Source: Sphagnum compactum (taxonomy: Eukaryota; Bryophyta; Sphagnopsida; Sphagnales). Taken from it: DNA of 64,000 nt. Both the position numbers and the translations under genes were made by a program. This document shows, piece by piece, positions 1 to 13,218 of the stretch. Position 1 is the stretch's first letter; every line of letters begins with the position of its first letter. The stretch is taken from contig OZ234496.1 in NCBI GenBank assembly GCA_965153455.1, forward strand, positions 1,612,001 to 1,676,000, in the 5' to 3' direction. The notes under the pieces were generated by a model, which was not told where the DNA came from, ran no database searches, and saw only the letters and a program-made list of their open reading frames with translations.

Positions 1-424
1 AAATTAAATTACAACTTTAAAACATAAAAGAACCAAGCAAACATCACATTTGTTATGGTACATGTTATTGTGACTACACCCAATGGTCTTGGAAAACTCT
101 AATATTTTCCAAATTAAACCCAATATTTACAATGGTCACCAATAGTCATTGATGATGTTCGCTACAAACAAATAAGCTATTAGGGATCTTGCTATAAGCC
201 ATCTATAGAGCATAGTGGAAGATAGAAAAATTAGGTCATTTCCCCTTTCCTTTGCCACTTCCTCCTCTTTCATGATACTATTGAATTTCCAAAAAAGGAT
301 GGTGGAACAAAATGAAAACCAACCACCCAATAGTGATCAATCCTTAAAATCCATTTTTTTATTAACAATAAATAAGGCAATTCATGAACCTTATTTGTGA
401 GTAGAAAACAACACATACACATAC
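1..424. other. AT-rich sequence, no gene recognised
   Basis: I see no recognisable protein or RNA gene here. Short open frames occur on both strands but show no motif or codon pattern. If the exon at 425-598 on the minus strand is real, this stretch would be its first intron. Confidence 0.4.
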
Positions 425-598
425 CTTGGGAATGAAAGGCACAAAAGTGCCAGAATCCGTGTCTACAACTCGATCTAGGTCCTTGGCCTTGGTGCTAGAT
501 TGATGATGACCATGATGAGTCTTAGATTTGGGCGTCATGGACTTTATTGAGCTCCCACAACTCTCCTTGCTTGAACATTTTCCACCTCCCTTGCCCAT
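425..598 (-). CDS. Possible first coding exon, protein beginning MGKGGGKC
   Basis: A minus-strand ATG at 598 opens 58 codons. The N terminus MGKGGGKC would suit N-myristoylation (Gly2) with a nearby Cys for palmitoylation. A Ser/Lys/His-rich stretch follows, then a segment ending GTFVPFIPK. The frame ends exactly at AAG|GTATGTGTATG, a good plant splice donor, so this looks like a first exon rather than a whole gene. No downstream exon is recognised, and it would lie to the left of the window start or in bases 1-424. I do not recognise the protein, so I give no function. A random ORF is the main alternative. Confidence 0.3.
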
Positions 599-3087
599 GG
601 TGATAATTTGTGCACTGCACCCTCCTTTCTAAAACCTTAGCTTTAGGTGTAAAAGTCTCCAATTATACACAAAATTATTCCCAAGTTTGGCAATTATGAA
701 AAATTGAATCCCATTAATGCTCTAATGTGTACACAAACTTTGTATTGTAGATACCTTGACCATACCCACAATGTTATTTTTTAGTGCCACTTAGTGCACT
801 TAGCTATTCACTTGGAATTGTTGTTCTTTAAATGAGAGTAAGTGATTGCAATATTCATATAGGTATGTTAATTGAGGATGATTCTAGCACTAAAGTCTAG
901 GGTGGCAAATTATATCATTTTCTTGACCACAATATATGACAAAATCTTTCATTGATGAATATTGATCATACACACACAATAATGACCAAAATGTGTAACT
1001 TATTGAATATGAATTATTTAAAAAATTGTTGAATGTGCCACCATAGACCTTAATATCAAGGAATGGCTTTGCCCTAACCCTTATGTTGAATGTCTCACCC
1101 AGTTCACCCTCTAATAGGCTCACATGGCACAATATTCAACATAATAGGCTAGGCTTGACCATTCCATAGTACATTAATAGACAATCCGAAAATGTAATCA
1201 ACCAAATTTACCCAACCTTGTAATTAATGGATGGCAAAACATAAGGTAACACAATTTCAACACAAGATTGCAACTACCGACAAGGATGAAAGATCACTCT
1301 AATACTAGTAACATATATCCTAATTTGCATGACCTTGATTTTGAATTTGACATCATAAAAAACTAATAGAATTTTTTTAGCACATGTAGAGGGCACTTTA
1401 CCTTCACATAAAACATTTTTTTTAAAAATGTCTTTGCGTTTAGAATGGGCTTAATACCATAAACTTGCCATGGTGTGGGTTCACAAAGCATAGGAATGGG
1501 TTAATGTCCTTTTTTTTTTCAAAAGGCTTTATGCAAGGTAAGGGACCCCTTCATAGGTTCAACCACTTATTCACAATTTTTCAAAAGGGCTCAAACCTAT
1601 GAAGCCCCTTAGGTGGTGGCTTACACTAATTTTTTTTGCCTCAAGAGAGAGGATGACACCATCATTTTGAGGAATCTTACAAACAAGGTGCCTCCTCTCC
1701 TCTCAAGCAAAATCACATCATCGTTGTCGATTTTACAAGCAAAATTCTAGAGGTTCTTTTCGTTAGGTGATGCCAACAAAGGGGCAATTCTGGGAATTCG
1801 GGTCCCATGTTTGACTCCCACCTTGCACCACACACTCATTACCACAAGGGCCCCATTCTCAGTCCTGACTCCTTACTTTATACTGTAAGGACTCACCAAT
1901 CCCATAGCAATGCACAGCACCTCCAATTTGAACAAACTGAAGCACCTTATCAACTTGGTCAATCTGTTCTTCACGTGTGGAAACAAAGTAACTTGGTTTC
2001 TGACAGACTCTAACGTTGCTCCAAGATGAGTGAGAGGGAGGGAAAAGAAAAAGTACCCAACAATCGGATTCGCTGTAATTATTGAGATCCTACACAAATA
2101 GCAGCTAGCGGAGGTTGCTTGCAGCAGCCTGTACACAAGGAAAAAACATTATCAATGTGCACTTGGAAAGTACATCTCAGCAGATCAACTCTCGGCAAAC
2201 CTGTAAAAGAGAAAAGCCCTGTATATAAATTAAAAAGGCAAGGATGGGAAGTTGGAACCCATCCACGAGAAGTACCAGGCAAATAAAAGCTCGAGAACAA
2301 AGTCCAGAAATAACATAATAATCAGAACACCACAAATACCCAAAACTAAATAGTCGTCGGCTGCCACAAATCTGTAAGAAATGCAAATCGTGTAAGATCT
2401 AATTTTGTGTAGGAATTATACCTTAAAATACACTGGATTCAACTGATCCACCAAATTGTCGGAACTAGGCCAACAACACGAACAAGACTTGGACTATAGC
2501 GGATATGGTTTCTTGAGAACTTGTTTTTGAAATCTCCGAGTGAACCGGAATTGGACTTATAGCGAATATGACTTCTTCAGGATCCCCTGTTGGACAATTC
2601 TATGAAGAAGCTGCAAGCAAAGCAAAGAAAACCGTAAGACGGAAGAGACGCATGAGTTACATGTATGTTTGATGATCATGCAATGAACTGATCTCAATTT
2701 GCAATTGTCTGTTCTGATTTTTTTCTGTTGCAGGAGTGATTAGCGTACATGTAAATGGATCATGAGCCACGCCGCGAGGATCCCCGAAAGCTGATGTCAA
2801 TCGCAACTCGCATTGAAAAATAGAGCTAGCCAGCTCGCTCGCCAACCTAAATCGGGAACAGAGTGAGGAGTCCGACGCGGACGGCGGTGATGTGTGTCCA
2901 AGGTTTAAGAACCCCAATGCCCAAAATTGACAAACAAATACTCTGAGCTTGAGAAGGAACAACACCCACTACTTGCTCGTCTTGGCACTGATGATGGCTT
3001 CTAGATCTGACACTGGGAACGATGATGATACGAAGAATGAATCCCAAAATTTACTTGCAGCAAGTGCATGAGGCAACGATGTCTACG
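599..3087. other. Gene-poor stretch
   Basis: No gene is recognised. Bases 599-1750 are AT-rich. From about 1,750 to 3,087 the composition becomes more balanced, with several short frames on both strands that carry no known motif. The change in composition may mark an old UTR or a decayed insertion, but I cannot show either. Confidence 0.4.
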
Positions 3088-3360
3088 ACCACGAGAAAAG
3101 GAGCACTAGTATGCACAGCAGCCAAACAGAGAATGGAACAAGCGCAACACAGACATGCAGCAACACAAAATGCCTAGCACCACGAGAAAAGGAGCACTAG
3201 TATGCACAGCAGCCGGACAGAGAGTGGAACAAGAGCAACACAGACATGCAGCAACACAAAATGCCTAGCACCACGAGAAAAGGAGCACTAGTATGCACAG
3301 CAACCAGACAGAGAATGGAACAAGTACAACACAGACATGCAGCTACACAAAATGCCTAGC
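3088..3360. repeat. 91-bp tandem repeat, three copies
   Basis: The unit starts near CACGAGAAAAGGAGCACTAG at 3,090, 3,181 and 3,272, an exact 91-bp period. The units contain ATGCACAGCAGCC, GAATGGAACAAG and CAACACAAAATGCCTAGCA. Copies differ at only a few bases, so the amplification is recent compared with the decayed surroundings. A purine-rich run with CAGCAGCAACAG follows to about 3,400. Confidence 0.9.
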
Positions 3361-3751
3361 AGCAGCAACAGCAGCGGACGCAAAGAAGAAGGGAAAGTTC
3401 AAGAGCGCAATGCAGCAAAGGCTGGGACTGGAATGTGGCGCTGGACTGGGAACTGAGGTAACGCTGCAATAAATGCAAACTGACTAGAATGGGCGATTTC
3501 TGCAACTTTTTTGCAGTAATTTCCTTGGAGCTGTTGCTTTGGGATTTTGGGCTTTCTACTGTGAATTCAATGTAGGCACTAGGGACTCAAATAATTCATC
3601 TGTAGTTTGTCCAGGACCCAGGTAGTTCCTACGGTGGGAATCAAGAGCAGGGTAAGAACTAAGGGCTGTGAGAATGGGGCGATTCTGGGGATCAGAGCCC
3701 TGCATGACCCGGAATGAGACCCAAATTCCCATATCAGCCCCCATTCAAGGG

Positions 3752-3759
3752 GTCCTTAC
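3752..3759. repeat. hAT target-site duplication, left copy (GTCCTTAC)
   Basis: The eight bases GTCCTTAC lie directly before the CAGTGTT terminus and recur at 8,254-8,261 directly after the matching CACTG terminus. Eight base pairs is the standard hAT duplication length. Confidence 0.9.
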
Positions 3760-4289
3760 CAGTGTTTTTGCGGTTCTCATTACTTTTAGAGAACCGCCGG
3801 TTCTGGTTCTTTAAGGCCATGTGTGAGAACCACCTTGGTTTTTACTTTTTTTAAAAATAAGTGGCTTACGAGAACCATCTCGGGTATCAAATTTTTTCCA
3901 AGGAAAAAAAATCTGCTTCTCCAGCTTGGCGGTTCTCAACAATTTGAAAACAAACGGTTTTGTTGGCCGGTTCTCACAAGCCCGATCTCAAAAATTTCAA
4001 TATTTTTTTGGAAATATTTTTTTGACAAAATAATAGACTTTGAATATATTTCCAGCTGTTTATAAATCCACAATTTCATCTCTTTCAAAAGCTCTTTCAA
4101 ATTGTTCCAACTCCTCTTCTAGGTTTGCATCTATCCCAATAAGTTTTAAAAGTTTAAAAGGGGATTTACAACCAATTCTACAATCATTAAGCCAATTCTT
4201 GTTCACAAAAATGAATTTTTAAAAGTTTTTTTTATTGTAAATGACATCTTCTCAAATTAATGAAGATTTTAGCCAAGGAAAAGATCCTT

Positions 4290-5420
4290 TTAATCTCTAT
4301 TGGGAACCAACAATCCTTGAAATTTGACAAGCAAGAAACCCAATTGTGGGAAACATGATTTCATATTATGTGTTTTTCTCTCATCAATTTTTTTCAAAAA
4401 GGAAAGAAAAGTATTTAGAACTCCACATACCTTTTTTCTAATGTTGAAAGCCAAAGAAGTTAATTCATGTGTCACATCATAATCCTCTTCCATTAGGGTT
4501 TGAAAAGATGGCACATTTTCTAGTTCTTTTATCAATTTCAAACTCATGGAAATGGTAGAATGAAGGACATCAATTAACAACCAATGTCCCTTAAATTGGT
4601 TTAAAACACAAACAATTACAACAAGGGAAAGACAATTAATAATAATTTGACAAATACGCCATGTCAAAGGGGGTGAAACTTTGGTTATCATCCTTGGTGA
4701 ACTTTGCTTGCTATAACAAAGCATTATAGCATTCTTGAATTGCAGAGCTTCTTGAAAAAAAATGATTTTGCTAGCAAACCTACCAAAAAAAATTAAAATG
4801 ATCAATGTCTACATTGTAACAAGTTTTAACAAAAGTAATATTAAACAAGGAAATATTAAAGTTTTGACGATAACCTTGTTTAAACTGAAGTGTTTCTTTT
4901 TTTTTTAGGAAGGTTCAAATCTATATAAGCCATGTTCCCTTCTTATCTACCTTTCTTTAACTTTTTGGCCAAGTTATGCATTCTTACAGGTCAAATTGGG
5001 CAATTTTGACAAATATATATTTCAAATCCTTACAAACTTTTTCATCAACTGAAGCATACTAACAAGCCTTAGAGAATGCATGGCCAAAACAACTACCTTG
5101 AAAACTTTTTGCCAAACCTAAAATATCACAACTTACAACAAACTTTAAGGTTGTAATCATAATATTTAAATTAAATCCTTCATCTTTAACATATAAGTAA
5201 TGACTTTTTTTCTCAAGTCATATTTCCTTAATAAGTCAGTTAAATCTTTGGCTAATGCATGCCCAGAAATATTAGATGCTTCAAAAAGCCCAATTGCAAT
5301 ATGTTTTGGATGTTAATAAGCTTCCAAAAAATTTATAACAAGGGCAAAAATTTCATAAGCCCCTTTTGACATCCACAAATCAAAACTTGTTACAGAATAA
5401 CAATCTAGCAAAGTAGGTGG
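4290..5420 (-). pseudogene. hAT transposase pseudogene
   Basis: Minus-strand frames give a recognisable hAT transposase core. SFDLWMSKGAYEIFALVINF lies at about 5,400-5,320; the Asp of DLWMSK matches the first catalytic Asp of hAT proteins. Then come AIGLFEA, a VKDEGFNLN-like block (second Asp region), and FQGSCFGHAFSKAC at about 5,060-5,100. A 171-codon frame at 4,290-4,805 follows with FKGHWLLIDVLHSTISMSLK and KKIDERKTHNM, the segment before the usual LDPRFK block. In-frame TAA/TAG codons and frameshifts separate the blocks, and I do not see the C-terminal dimerisation motif. An N-terminal BED finger, if it existed, would lie to the right, up to about 7,200, but is not recognisable. Confidence 0.8.
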
Positions 5421-6332
5421 GACATACAATTGTTTAGTTTTTTCCACCAACTCCGACAAAATTTCTTTTTAAAACTATTTTTTAAAAGGCAAAACAACCC
5501 TTGGACACAAATGCAAACTAAATATTTTTAACCATTGGCTTTCAACAAGATGCGTTGGCGAATGGGTTTTAATAATTAAAAAAACTAAATCTTCCAAATT
5601 TTGTTTTTGTTGCACATCATCTTTCTTAAAAGAGTCTTAAAAGAATCTTTGGCAATAAAAACATTAAAAATAATGGTTTCCATTTACATGAAATCTTTTC
5701 TTTGCAAATTATCTCTCATAAGGTTATTTTAACATAAAAACCCATTGAATCTTATTAAAATGGGTGATAGATAAAACTAACTAATTGTACTACCCGCTAA
5801 ATCTCCCCCAAACTTTTTGTCCCTTTTCTATGTTATGTAATCTAGATTTTCTAACTATTACAATTGCTTTTCCTTTTGTTATAGGCATGGTTAGTGTGAT
5901 ATATGTAAACTGAATTTCATTAAATTGTCCTCCAAATGTTTTTTGCTTTAAAAGAAAAACTTGTCATGGTGTCCTCAAAGTTTAATTTGTAGACATTGCA
6001 TGTAAATCATTAATTATTAGGAGCTTTTCCTTGTGGTCCTAGTGGCCACCAAGTCATTTATAATTAAAAGATTCAAAACTTTTAACATTGTAAATTTTTT
6101 GTTTGGATTTTCAAACTTTTGTGAAATCCTAAATGAATTAAATATGTGTTATTCCTTTTTCTATGTACAATTAGTGTTATGAAAAATTAATTCAAAATTC
6201 ATCAATAGATGTGATTTCCAAAAAAAAATTCAACACTTAAGTCACATATTTCCAAAATCTCAAATAAAGTATTTGCTTTCCATTGAATTCAAAGTTTTTT
6301 TGGGGCAAAATTTTGCCACTTGGCTAAAAAAA

Positions 6333-6352
6333 GGGGGGGGGGGGGGGGGGGG
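6333..6352. repeat. G20 homopolymer
   Basis: Twenty consecutive G follow an A-rich run within the hAT interior. The true length is uncertain because such runs are prone to both sequencing and replication slippage. On the minus strand it is a C tract inside non-coding sequence. Confidence 0.9.
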
Positions 6353-7499
6353 TGTGTTTTAAGGAAAAATGGCATAAAATCATCATATTTTGATGGGAAA
6401 AAAAAAACTATACTCATTAGATTAATACCATAGTTTCTAGGATGTCAAAAGAATATAAGAGGTTTCCAAAAAACATTATTTGATTTTTTGACATGCAACC
6501 AAACTTGGGTAAGTTTTCTTTTGGAGGATCATATCCATCTACTTCATAAATTTGAAAAAAGAAACCTTGTTTGAATTAGTCGATTTTAAACTTCCAATCA
6601 TTATACCATTTTACCCCCAAAAAATTGATCCATTAGTATAGGTTATGAACGTTTATAAATCCATATCACAAATTGTGGATTGTGACCATGACGTTCCCTA
6701 ATTCAAAAACTACATTGTTTATTTCTTTAAATATTTTTGCAATCATACAATGGTCTACATAAACATGTTTTTTTAATGTAATAATTCCATTTTGACTATT
6801 ATACAATATCAAACCTTTCCTTGCTTGTGTTTTGCCATTTTATATTAAAACTAAATTAACATAACAAAGAATGCATCTCATCAATTGAGAACACTTAACA
6901 TCCATTGGCTTATTATCATAATTTACACAAAAAAATGACCAACATAGTGCATTTCTACTATCATGTCCCCACTTTCTTTTGTGAAGATGCAATTTTTTCA
7001 ATTTTCCTTAATTATTTTTTCCCCTTCATTTGCATTAATATTTTTGTTTATTTGCAAATTTGACTAAATTTCAAACTCTTTTTCCACTCTCTCCTTTTCT
7101 ATTACAACATCATTTAAATATATTTCATCATTATTATTATTTTTTTCATTTTGGGAAGACTCTTCCATTATCAGTTGCAAGATGAAATTTTGCTAGATGA
7201 GTGGCGAAAAAAACCAAACAATAATATGTAAACCTCTATGCTACCACCAAACAAATTTACAAAGGCATTTACAATTTGCAAGAACATTTACAAAGGGTGT
7301 TTACGAAAATGAAGTGCAATGTAAGATTAGAATGTCAAAATTGAGTTTAGGAATAGAATAATCCTACAACCAAAAAATGAAAAACAAAACAAAACAACAA
7401 AACTTTTGAGTGAAAAAACCTACTTTATTTTCCTTAGATGCACCTCACACTCTAAGCTCCAAAACTTACATATGGCAAGAGGGCGGGAGTACATCACCT

Positions 7500-7760
7500 C
7501 AACAAATTGCAACAACGCAAGGTGAGGAACAATGAAGCACAAAAGTAGCATCAACATAAAGGAGGGTGAGGTGAATATTTGAAGCAACAACATAAGGTGA
7601 GAAATGACGAACCACAACGAGTAGCAATGGCACAAGGTGAGGACAATGCACCATAGTGGCAACAACAACGTAAGGTGAGGGAGACCAACCACAATGAGTA
7701 GTAGGAATGCAAGGCAATGGACCACAACAAGCAAGAATAACGCAAGGTGACAAATCACAA
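7500..7760. repeat. Degenerate GCAAGGTGAG-type repeat inside the hAT element
   Basis: The core (A)CGCAAGGTGAG or ATAAGGTGAG recurs with variable spacing of about 30-60 bp between CAACAAC/CCACAA-rich segments. The long low-complexity minus-strand frames here (Leu/Cys/His/Phe-rich) are by-products of this repeat, not a gene. Confidence 0.6.
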
Positions 7761-8253
7761 TAAGCAGCAACAATGCAATGCAATGCAAAGAGCGACACAA
7801 AGCCAGAAGCAAGCAAAGGCAAGGCAAAGAGCCAGTGCAAAGCAAAAGAACAAGAAACAAAACACAATGAAAAATAGAAAAAACACAAGTTAACAAAGCA
7901 AAAAAGCCTCCTAGGTTTTATATCCCTCTCCTTTCATGGTCTCCCTTGGTGGAGTTGCCACCCCTAAACCCTAAAACTTATAACCCTAAACCTAATTCCA
8001 ACCTACTCATTTCCCTCCCAAACCCTGAGAACCAGATCTGGGTTTTCATGTGAAAACCCATCAAGTTCTCTCTTTTTTTTAAAAAGAAATTCCAAATCTG
8101 GTTTTCCTAGTCGGTTCTCAAATGGCTGAAAACATTAAAACTGGTTTTCAGCCTGGTTTTCACCCAAAATGAGAACAGTTGGTTCTCAATGTGAGAATCG
8201 AATTGAGAACTGGTCTAAGAACAGGGTCACCCAGTGAGAACCGCCCAACACTG

Positions 8254-8261
8254 GTCCTTAC
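8254..8261. repeat. hAT target-site duplication, right copy (GTCCTTAC)
   Basis: This is an exact copy of 3,752-3,759, directly after the right hAT terminus. Confidence 0.9.
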
Positions 8262-8679
8262 CTAACAAACCCATAGAGTTTTTGTTTTGTAAATGGACAG
8301 CTGTGATTCATTTGAGAGCAGAGGACAACCCTTAATTCTTAAGGTGCTATTTACTACTCTTGAGGCAACAGTTTCACTGAGGGTAAGGCACCCGCCACAT
8401 ACACTAGAAAATTTTGAGATTTCTATTTCTACCCATTCTTTGCGGGTTAAGGAAGAAACTTTGTCACTCTCTTCTTTGGGGGTGAAGTAACCTTTCTTCC
8501 TTCCAGAATCCTCATCCAATTAGCTCTTTTCATTACAATTACAGCTCTCTGTTGGAAGTTTGATAAATGGTGATTATGAATTATGTATGTAGTTATTAGT
8601 GACCCTTCAACAATGGTTGTGGATGGAAGTATTGAGTTGAATGTAAGGTACATTTGGAAATATTGGCAAATAGTATAAG

Positions 8680-9370
8680 GATGTCTATTTTTGTTTTGAT
8701 GTGTGTGGTGATTATGACTAAGTCATGAGGTGCAACTCAAGGCTCAAGCTGCTAATCTGTGCAGTAAGTTGGGGAAAAGCAAACAGCTGACACATGGCAT
8801 CCTTTGTCTTTGTCAGGCAAATCTGAAAGAAAGTTTGCTAACATAGCAATTTTACAGCAGCTGACTTTGTTAATTTCCCTTACTAATCGGGTGGTCACTG
8901 GTATACATTCAAGTATATATTAAGCAAACCAAAGCCATGCAACTTAGCAACCAGGGGTGGGGTGTGAAAGAGCACCAGGTTGATGAAGTGCATTCACTCA
9001 AATACGAACAATAGATAATAAGATGATAGGAAATAGGGATTTGTACATTTGTTTTGGTGTGCGGTGATTTTGACTAAGTCACTACTTGATAAAAATCTGC
9101 GGGGATCAAACAATAAACACAAGGGAGATTATGTCATCCTTGTTGAGCAAATCAAGCACAAGAAAGAAAGTTCAGAAACTTGAACAATTTTAGCAATTGC
9201 TTATATCAAATTCACCTTTGTGCGATGAGAGACCATAAATAGCCCATGTATATTTGGTGTAACCAAACCCATGCAGCTTAGGGGGGTTTCCTGTGAAGAA
9301 AAACACCAAGTGAATAAGTAGTTCATTCACTTGAAGATGAACCACGTCCTCTACTAATTTCTGCTGCAAA
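8680..9370. repeat. Old local duplication, about 350-bp unit
   Basis: Two diverged copies can be aligned by shared blocks in the same order: a TTTTG(A/G)TGTG...GGTGATT...GACTAAGTCA block, a GTCATCCTT/GGCATCCTT block, GAAAGAAAGTT, AACCAAA(G/C)CCATGCA(A/G)CTTAG, and a CACCA(G/A)GT...TTCACT block. They begin near 8,680 and 9,045. The estimate is by eye. Neither copy codes for anything I recognise. Confidence 0.45.
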
Positions 9371-9554
9371 AACAATCCTAAACCAATATGCATATGCAAA
9401 ATTCGTTTTGTCTTGGAATAAACCCTCTTGGCTTGAGGTCTAACATTAAACTAACATACATGTACTATTATTCTTTTAAATGTGTATTTGCATCAAGTAC
9501 ACATAAATTATTGGTCCAATGGCTTGGGACTATTACAATTTGACCCGAGGTCAT

Positions 9555-9785
9555 TGTCTTTAGGGTGTAGGACATTTGTCTTAGGGGTGTGGGACATTTG
9601 TCTTGGGAGTGCATGACATATGGCTTAAGGGATCAAAACATTTGTCCTAAGGGTATAGGACATGTCTTAAAGGTGCAAGACATTTTTATCAAGGGTTTTA
9701 GACATTTGGCTTAATGTTCAAGACATTTGTCTTAGAGGCATGAGACATTTGGCTTAAGGTTGAAGACCTTTGTCTTAGGGTGGAT
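9555..9785. repeat. Degenerate GACATTTGTCTTAGGG minisatellite
   Basis: About nine imperfect copies of a 22-30 bp unit with core GACATTTGTCTTA(A/G)GG(G)TG. The core contains a short palindrome, GACA-TT-TGTC. Spacing is irregular and copies are diverged, so the array is old. Confidence 0.7.
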
Positions 9786-12700
9786 TAAGGAGGTTGATTT
9801 GACCCTTGATTCCGACGTGTTACAAAATATGGTCTCATGTTCACAAGAGCTTTTAATGTTGTTCTACTGACATCCTGATTTTCATGTGAGAGAGCACATG
9901 GGATGGTGGGCAGTAACAAAAACGTTTTTTCTTCTTCATAATCTGCCCAAAATTATCAGGCAGAAAGTTCCCAAACTGCTCAATTTTTTTAGGCATGAGG
10001 ATATTTTCAAAGTGCCCAAAATTTTTGAGCATAAATGAAAACTTTCTCCAACATTTATAAGTCGCCCGTTATTATTGAGCAGAATAAAATTTTCAAAATG
10101 CCAAAATCAATATTTGTTAAATTTTGTTACAGATGTTTGCCCTAATGTTGGTAGGCTCCCCAATTTGAAGTGTTCAACCAAGGGGTTTCAGGTTTCAATT
10201 TTGATGACTGCAGAGCCTGAACCCGTACATTTTTGGTGAAGCTGACACAAGACACGATCATGAAACTACCCTTTTGCTAGAACCAAAATCTAAACCAAAC
10301 CCTTAAACAAAAATCTTGAAAAGAGGGTTTGGTTCTTTAAATAAGCAAGCTGAACTTTTCGGAATTGTTGACAAGTAGTTTGAGCTGCAAAGGGTTAGAA
10401 ATTTGAAGAAGCAAGCTTCACCCAGAGAACCTACCAAAGAAATTTTTAATGTCAAAATTGGGACCAGAGGTTCTTGAAATGAGGAAGAACCGACCAATAC
10501 TGGTCACCACTTTGGCTAAGTCACAAAAGAAATAAAACACTGGTGGTGCTCGTGCACTCTGGCCTAGAAATTTCTCCATAAATATATTATCATAACACGT
10601 CCCTAGAAATTACTCAGAGTTCCAAGTTGGTATGCAAGTGATGATTTCTTCTGATTGCATGAAAATTGAGCATTATTGTTTGGAGGACAAGTCTTCCTTA
10701 CAGCTGCAAAAAAAATCAATTGCCATTGACAGTATCCATTTGGACAGAAGGCAATGCATACACTGGAGACTACTTTTGAGGTGAAAGGAGATGATGTTTT
10801 GGTGAGAGTGAACCAACATCTAGCAGCAGACTATGAGGGATGGATTGTGGGGTGGACAGGATCCAGTTTTCCATTGGGTATTCCAGTTCCCTAGCTAACC
10901 ACAGCTGGTTAGATCAGTTTCTAGTTTTACTAACTCCCTCCTAACATCTCATGAGCCCTTAATCTATGTATAAACATCTACATGCATCAACTTACCTAGT
11001 AATCACCTACTATCCTAAGGACTTATCCTTTGTATGATAGGTTACCATGGTGAAACCTGACTTGAACTCAGTGGGGGTTCAGCCATAACTAAATCATAAC
11101 AAGCGTCCATTAGATGGTTCAGTGTGGTGGCTGTTGGTTCACTTGGTCAATGTTATTTGCTGGTAGGCTTTACAAGACAGGGGAGTTCTTTTTCTTTCCT
11201 CCCACCAAATTGAAACTTAGTGAGCTGAGAGAGTACTAATCCCCCATTAAAATTCGAAACCATGTCAATTGCACCCCCCTCCCCACAAGCCAAAAAGATG
11301 GTGGGCTCCTTTGATTATGGAACAACTTGCACCGTCCTAGGACGGACAGCTACAAGTAGATCCCACCACCACCAATATACAAACAACATCACAGACAATT
11401 CAATTGACAATGTCATAAGAGCTTGAAAGGCTGTGTGCAGGTGCTCAATCTCCAAGGGCAATGATGCTCTGAGCTTTGTACCATGTACCTGTTGATGAAT
11501 TGGGCTCTTTGAAGACTAGGTCCTTGTTTTTCTTGGAGTTCTTTGGCAAGACTGGGTCATTGCTTGACTCCTACCAGTGCAACAAGCCACCTTACAGATC
11601 ATGTAAGACTGATATGACAACCCCTGGTTAGACCCGGGTTGAGATGGGATTTGACTCAACTGCAGTTAAGTTATTTGCTTGTATGACCCGAACAATTGGC
11701 TTGTCAATTTAGTGTAGAGTAAAGCTGAAGGTTGAGGGCATCACTTAACCTAAAGCCTTATGGAAAGTTTTCGATGAATGAGATTATCCAAAATATCGCA
11801 AAGTCGGTCACCTACAAGGCTTAAAAAGGGAAGATCCTGTGAAAGAACATGAGGATACCTCCCCAAAAAACAGAAGATACTACCCTATGGGTGAAAGGGC
11901 CCTTCTTGAAAACACAAGGCCCTCCTGGCATTTCTCAGAGGTCAAATCCTGCTTTAGAGCATGCCATCCAAATACACTAGTAATTTTGTTTGGCAGGTCT
12001 TTATGTTGTTTTGGTTGCCCTTTTACCAGTCATGATGATGGTCCACCAATTGCTCTTATTGGTGTTGTAGCCAAATTCTTTCATGTTTTGCAGATTTTGG
12101 TATACTTAACACATCAATGTCAATTGAATTCTCAAATGCATTAAGAGACCCTGGATTTAGCTTCATTTCCTTGACATTTCTACATACTTTTGCTGGATTG
12201 TTGCAAACGAAAACAATGAGTTTATTGATATAACAATGTGTTATAGTTTTGATCTAAACTATCGATGTCTAATTTGATGGTCTAAATGCAGATTTTACTT
12301 CATTTTACGTTGCTTATTTCAAGATATTGTTTAGAACATATGAACATGTGGTTTCTAAGTTTTTAGATAAAATCTAAGTAAACAAGGCGTCATGAACATG
12401 TGGGCCCTCCCCATTTACAGTTCAAGAATGATGATGTAGATATTTAATGTTCAACATAATTTTGTCATTTGGTAATTAAATGCTAACAAAAATACATATA
12501 AAAATATCTTCTATTTTGTGTTCAAACATGTGCACTCGTAGTATTACATGAATATGATGTCATGTATGATTGAAAAATGAATTTGTTTCTTGTATCTATT
12601 GCTTGAAACATTTTCTCAAAATGTTTTAGGCATTTCCAATACATATAAAATTAATAAATGATATATACATGATTACAAAAGCATGGTTTGTGCTTGGTTA

Positions 12701-13218
12701 CTAACTTTAATTTTGTGCTTAGTAACAATGGACAAATTTGGTTACAATATAAAAAAATTTAAATTTGGACATGATTTTGACTAAATTTATAAGACTAAAT
12801 ATGACTGACATGATTGGGATAATTAATTGACATGGAAATATTAATATTATTTAATATATTAAAAATTGTTTTGTTTTGTTTTTCCCATAAAAATAGTAAT
12901 AATAAATGAAAAAAAATTGCAAATAAAACCACAATATTATGTGAATTTACTTTTTATAAAACTTGAAATTTTAATTTCAGTTTAATATCTGAATATGTTG
13001 CATTTCTGAATAAAACTGTATGTTTAATTTCTGGTAAAATGAATTGAGGAACAAAATCAAACAATTTAAATGCAATGTGTATAGGTTTATGATCTATCTA
13101 GTAAGCTTTTGTTGATTCAACATGACATTGTTGTGTTGGCACATTAGTCCATACATGATTTATTGGTGTATTATTAAAGGTTATATTTTTAGATAAAACA
13201 ATTTAAAATTTACATTTA

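Larger units (their letters stand above)
3760..8253. mobile_element. hAT-superfamily DNA transposon, 4,494 bp, inactive
   Basis: The left end CAGTGTTTTTGCGGTTCTCA and the right end, read inverted as CAGTGTTGGGCGGTTCTCA, form imperfect terminal inverted repeats. An exact 8-bp duplication GTCCTTAC flanks them. GGTTCTC/GAGAACC motifs are dense in the first 250 bp and last 250 bp, as expected for subterminal transposase-binding sites. The interior holds a minus-strand hAT transposase pseudogene (clearest at 4,290-5,420), a G20 homopolymer, and a degenerate repeat near 7,500-7,760. Termini, duplication and transposase remnant agree, so the family call is firm. Nothing intact is left to mobilise the element. 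Confidence 0.92.
8262..13218. other. Gene-poor stretch with two repeat features
   Basis: No gene is recognised. It contains an old local duplication (8,680-9,370) and a minisatellite (9,555-9,785), listed separately. Bases 9,800-12,200 have mixed composition with short frames lacking motifs, for example 11,839-12,144 on the plus strand. From about 12,200 to 13,200 the sequence is strongly AT-rich. Confidence 0.4.

Noticed and set aside
7420-7896. Long Leu/Cys/His-rich minus-strand ORFs
   Set aside because: They overlay a degenerate DNA repeat, and all three frames are low-complexity. Not a gene.
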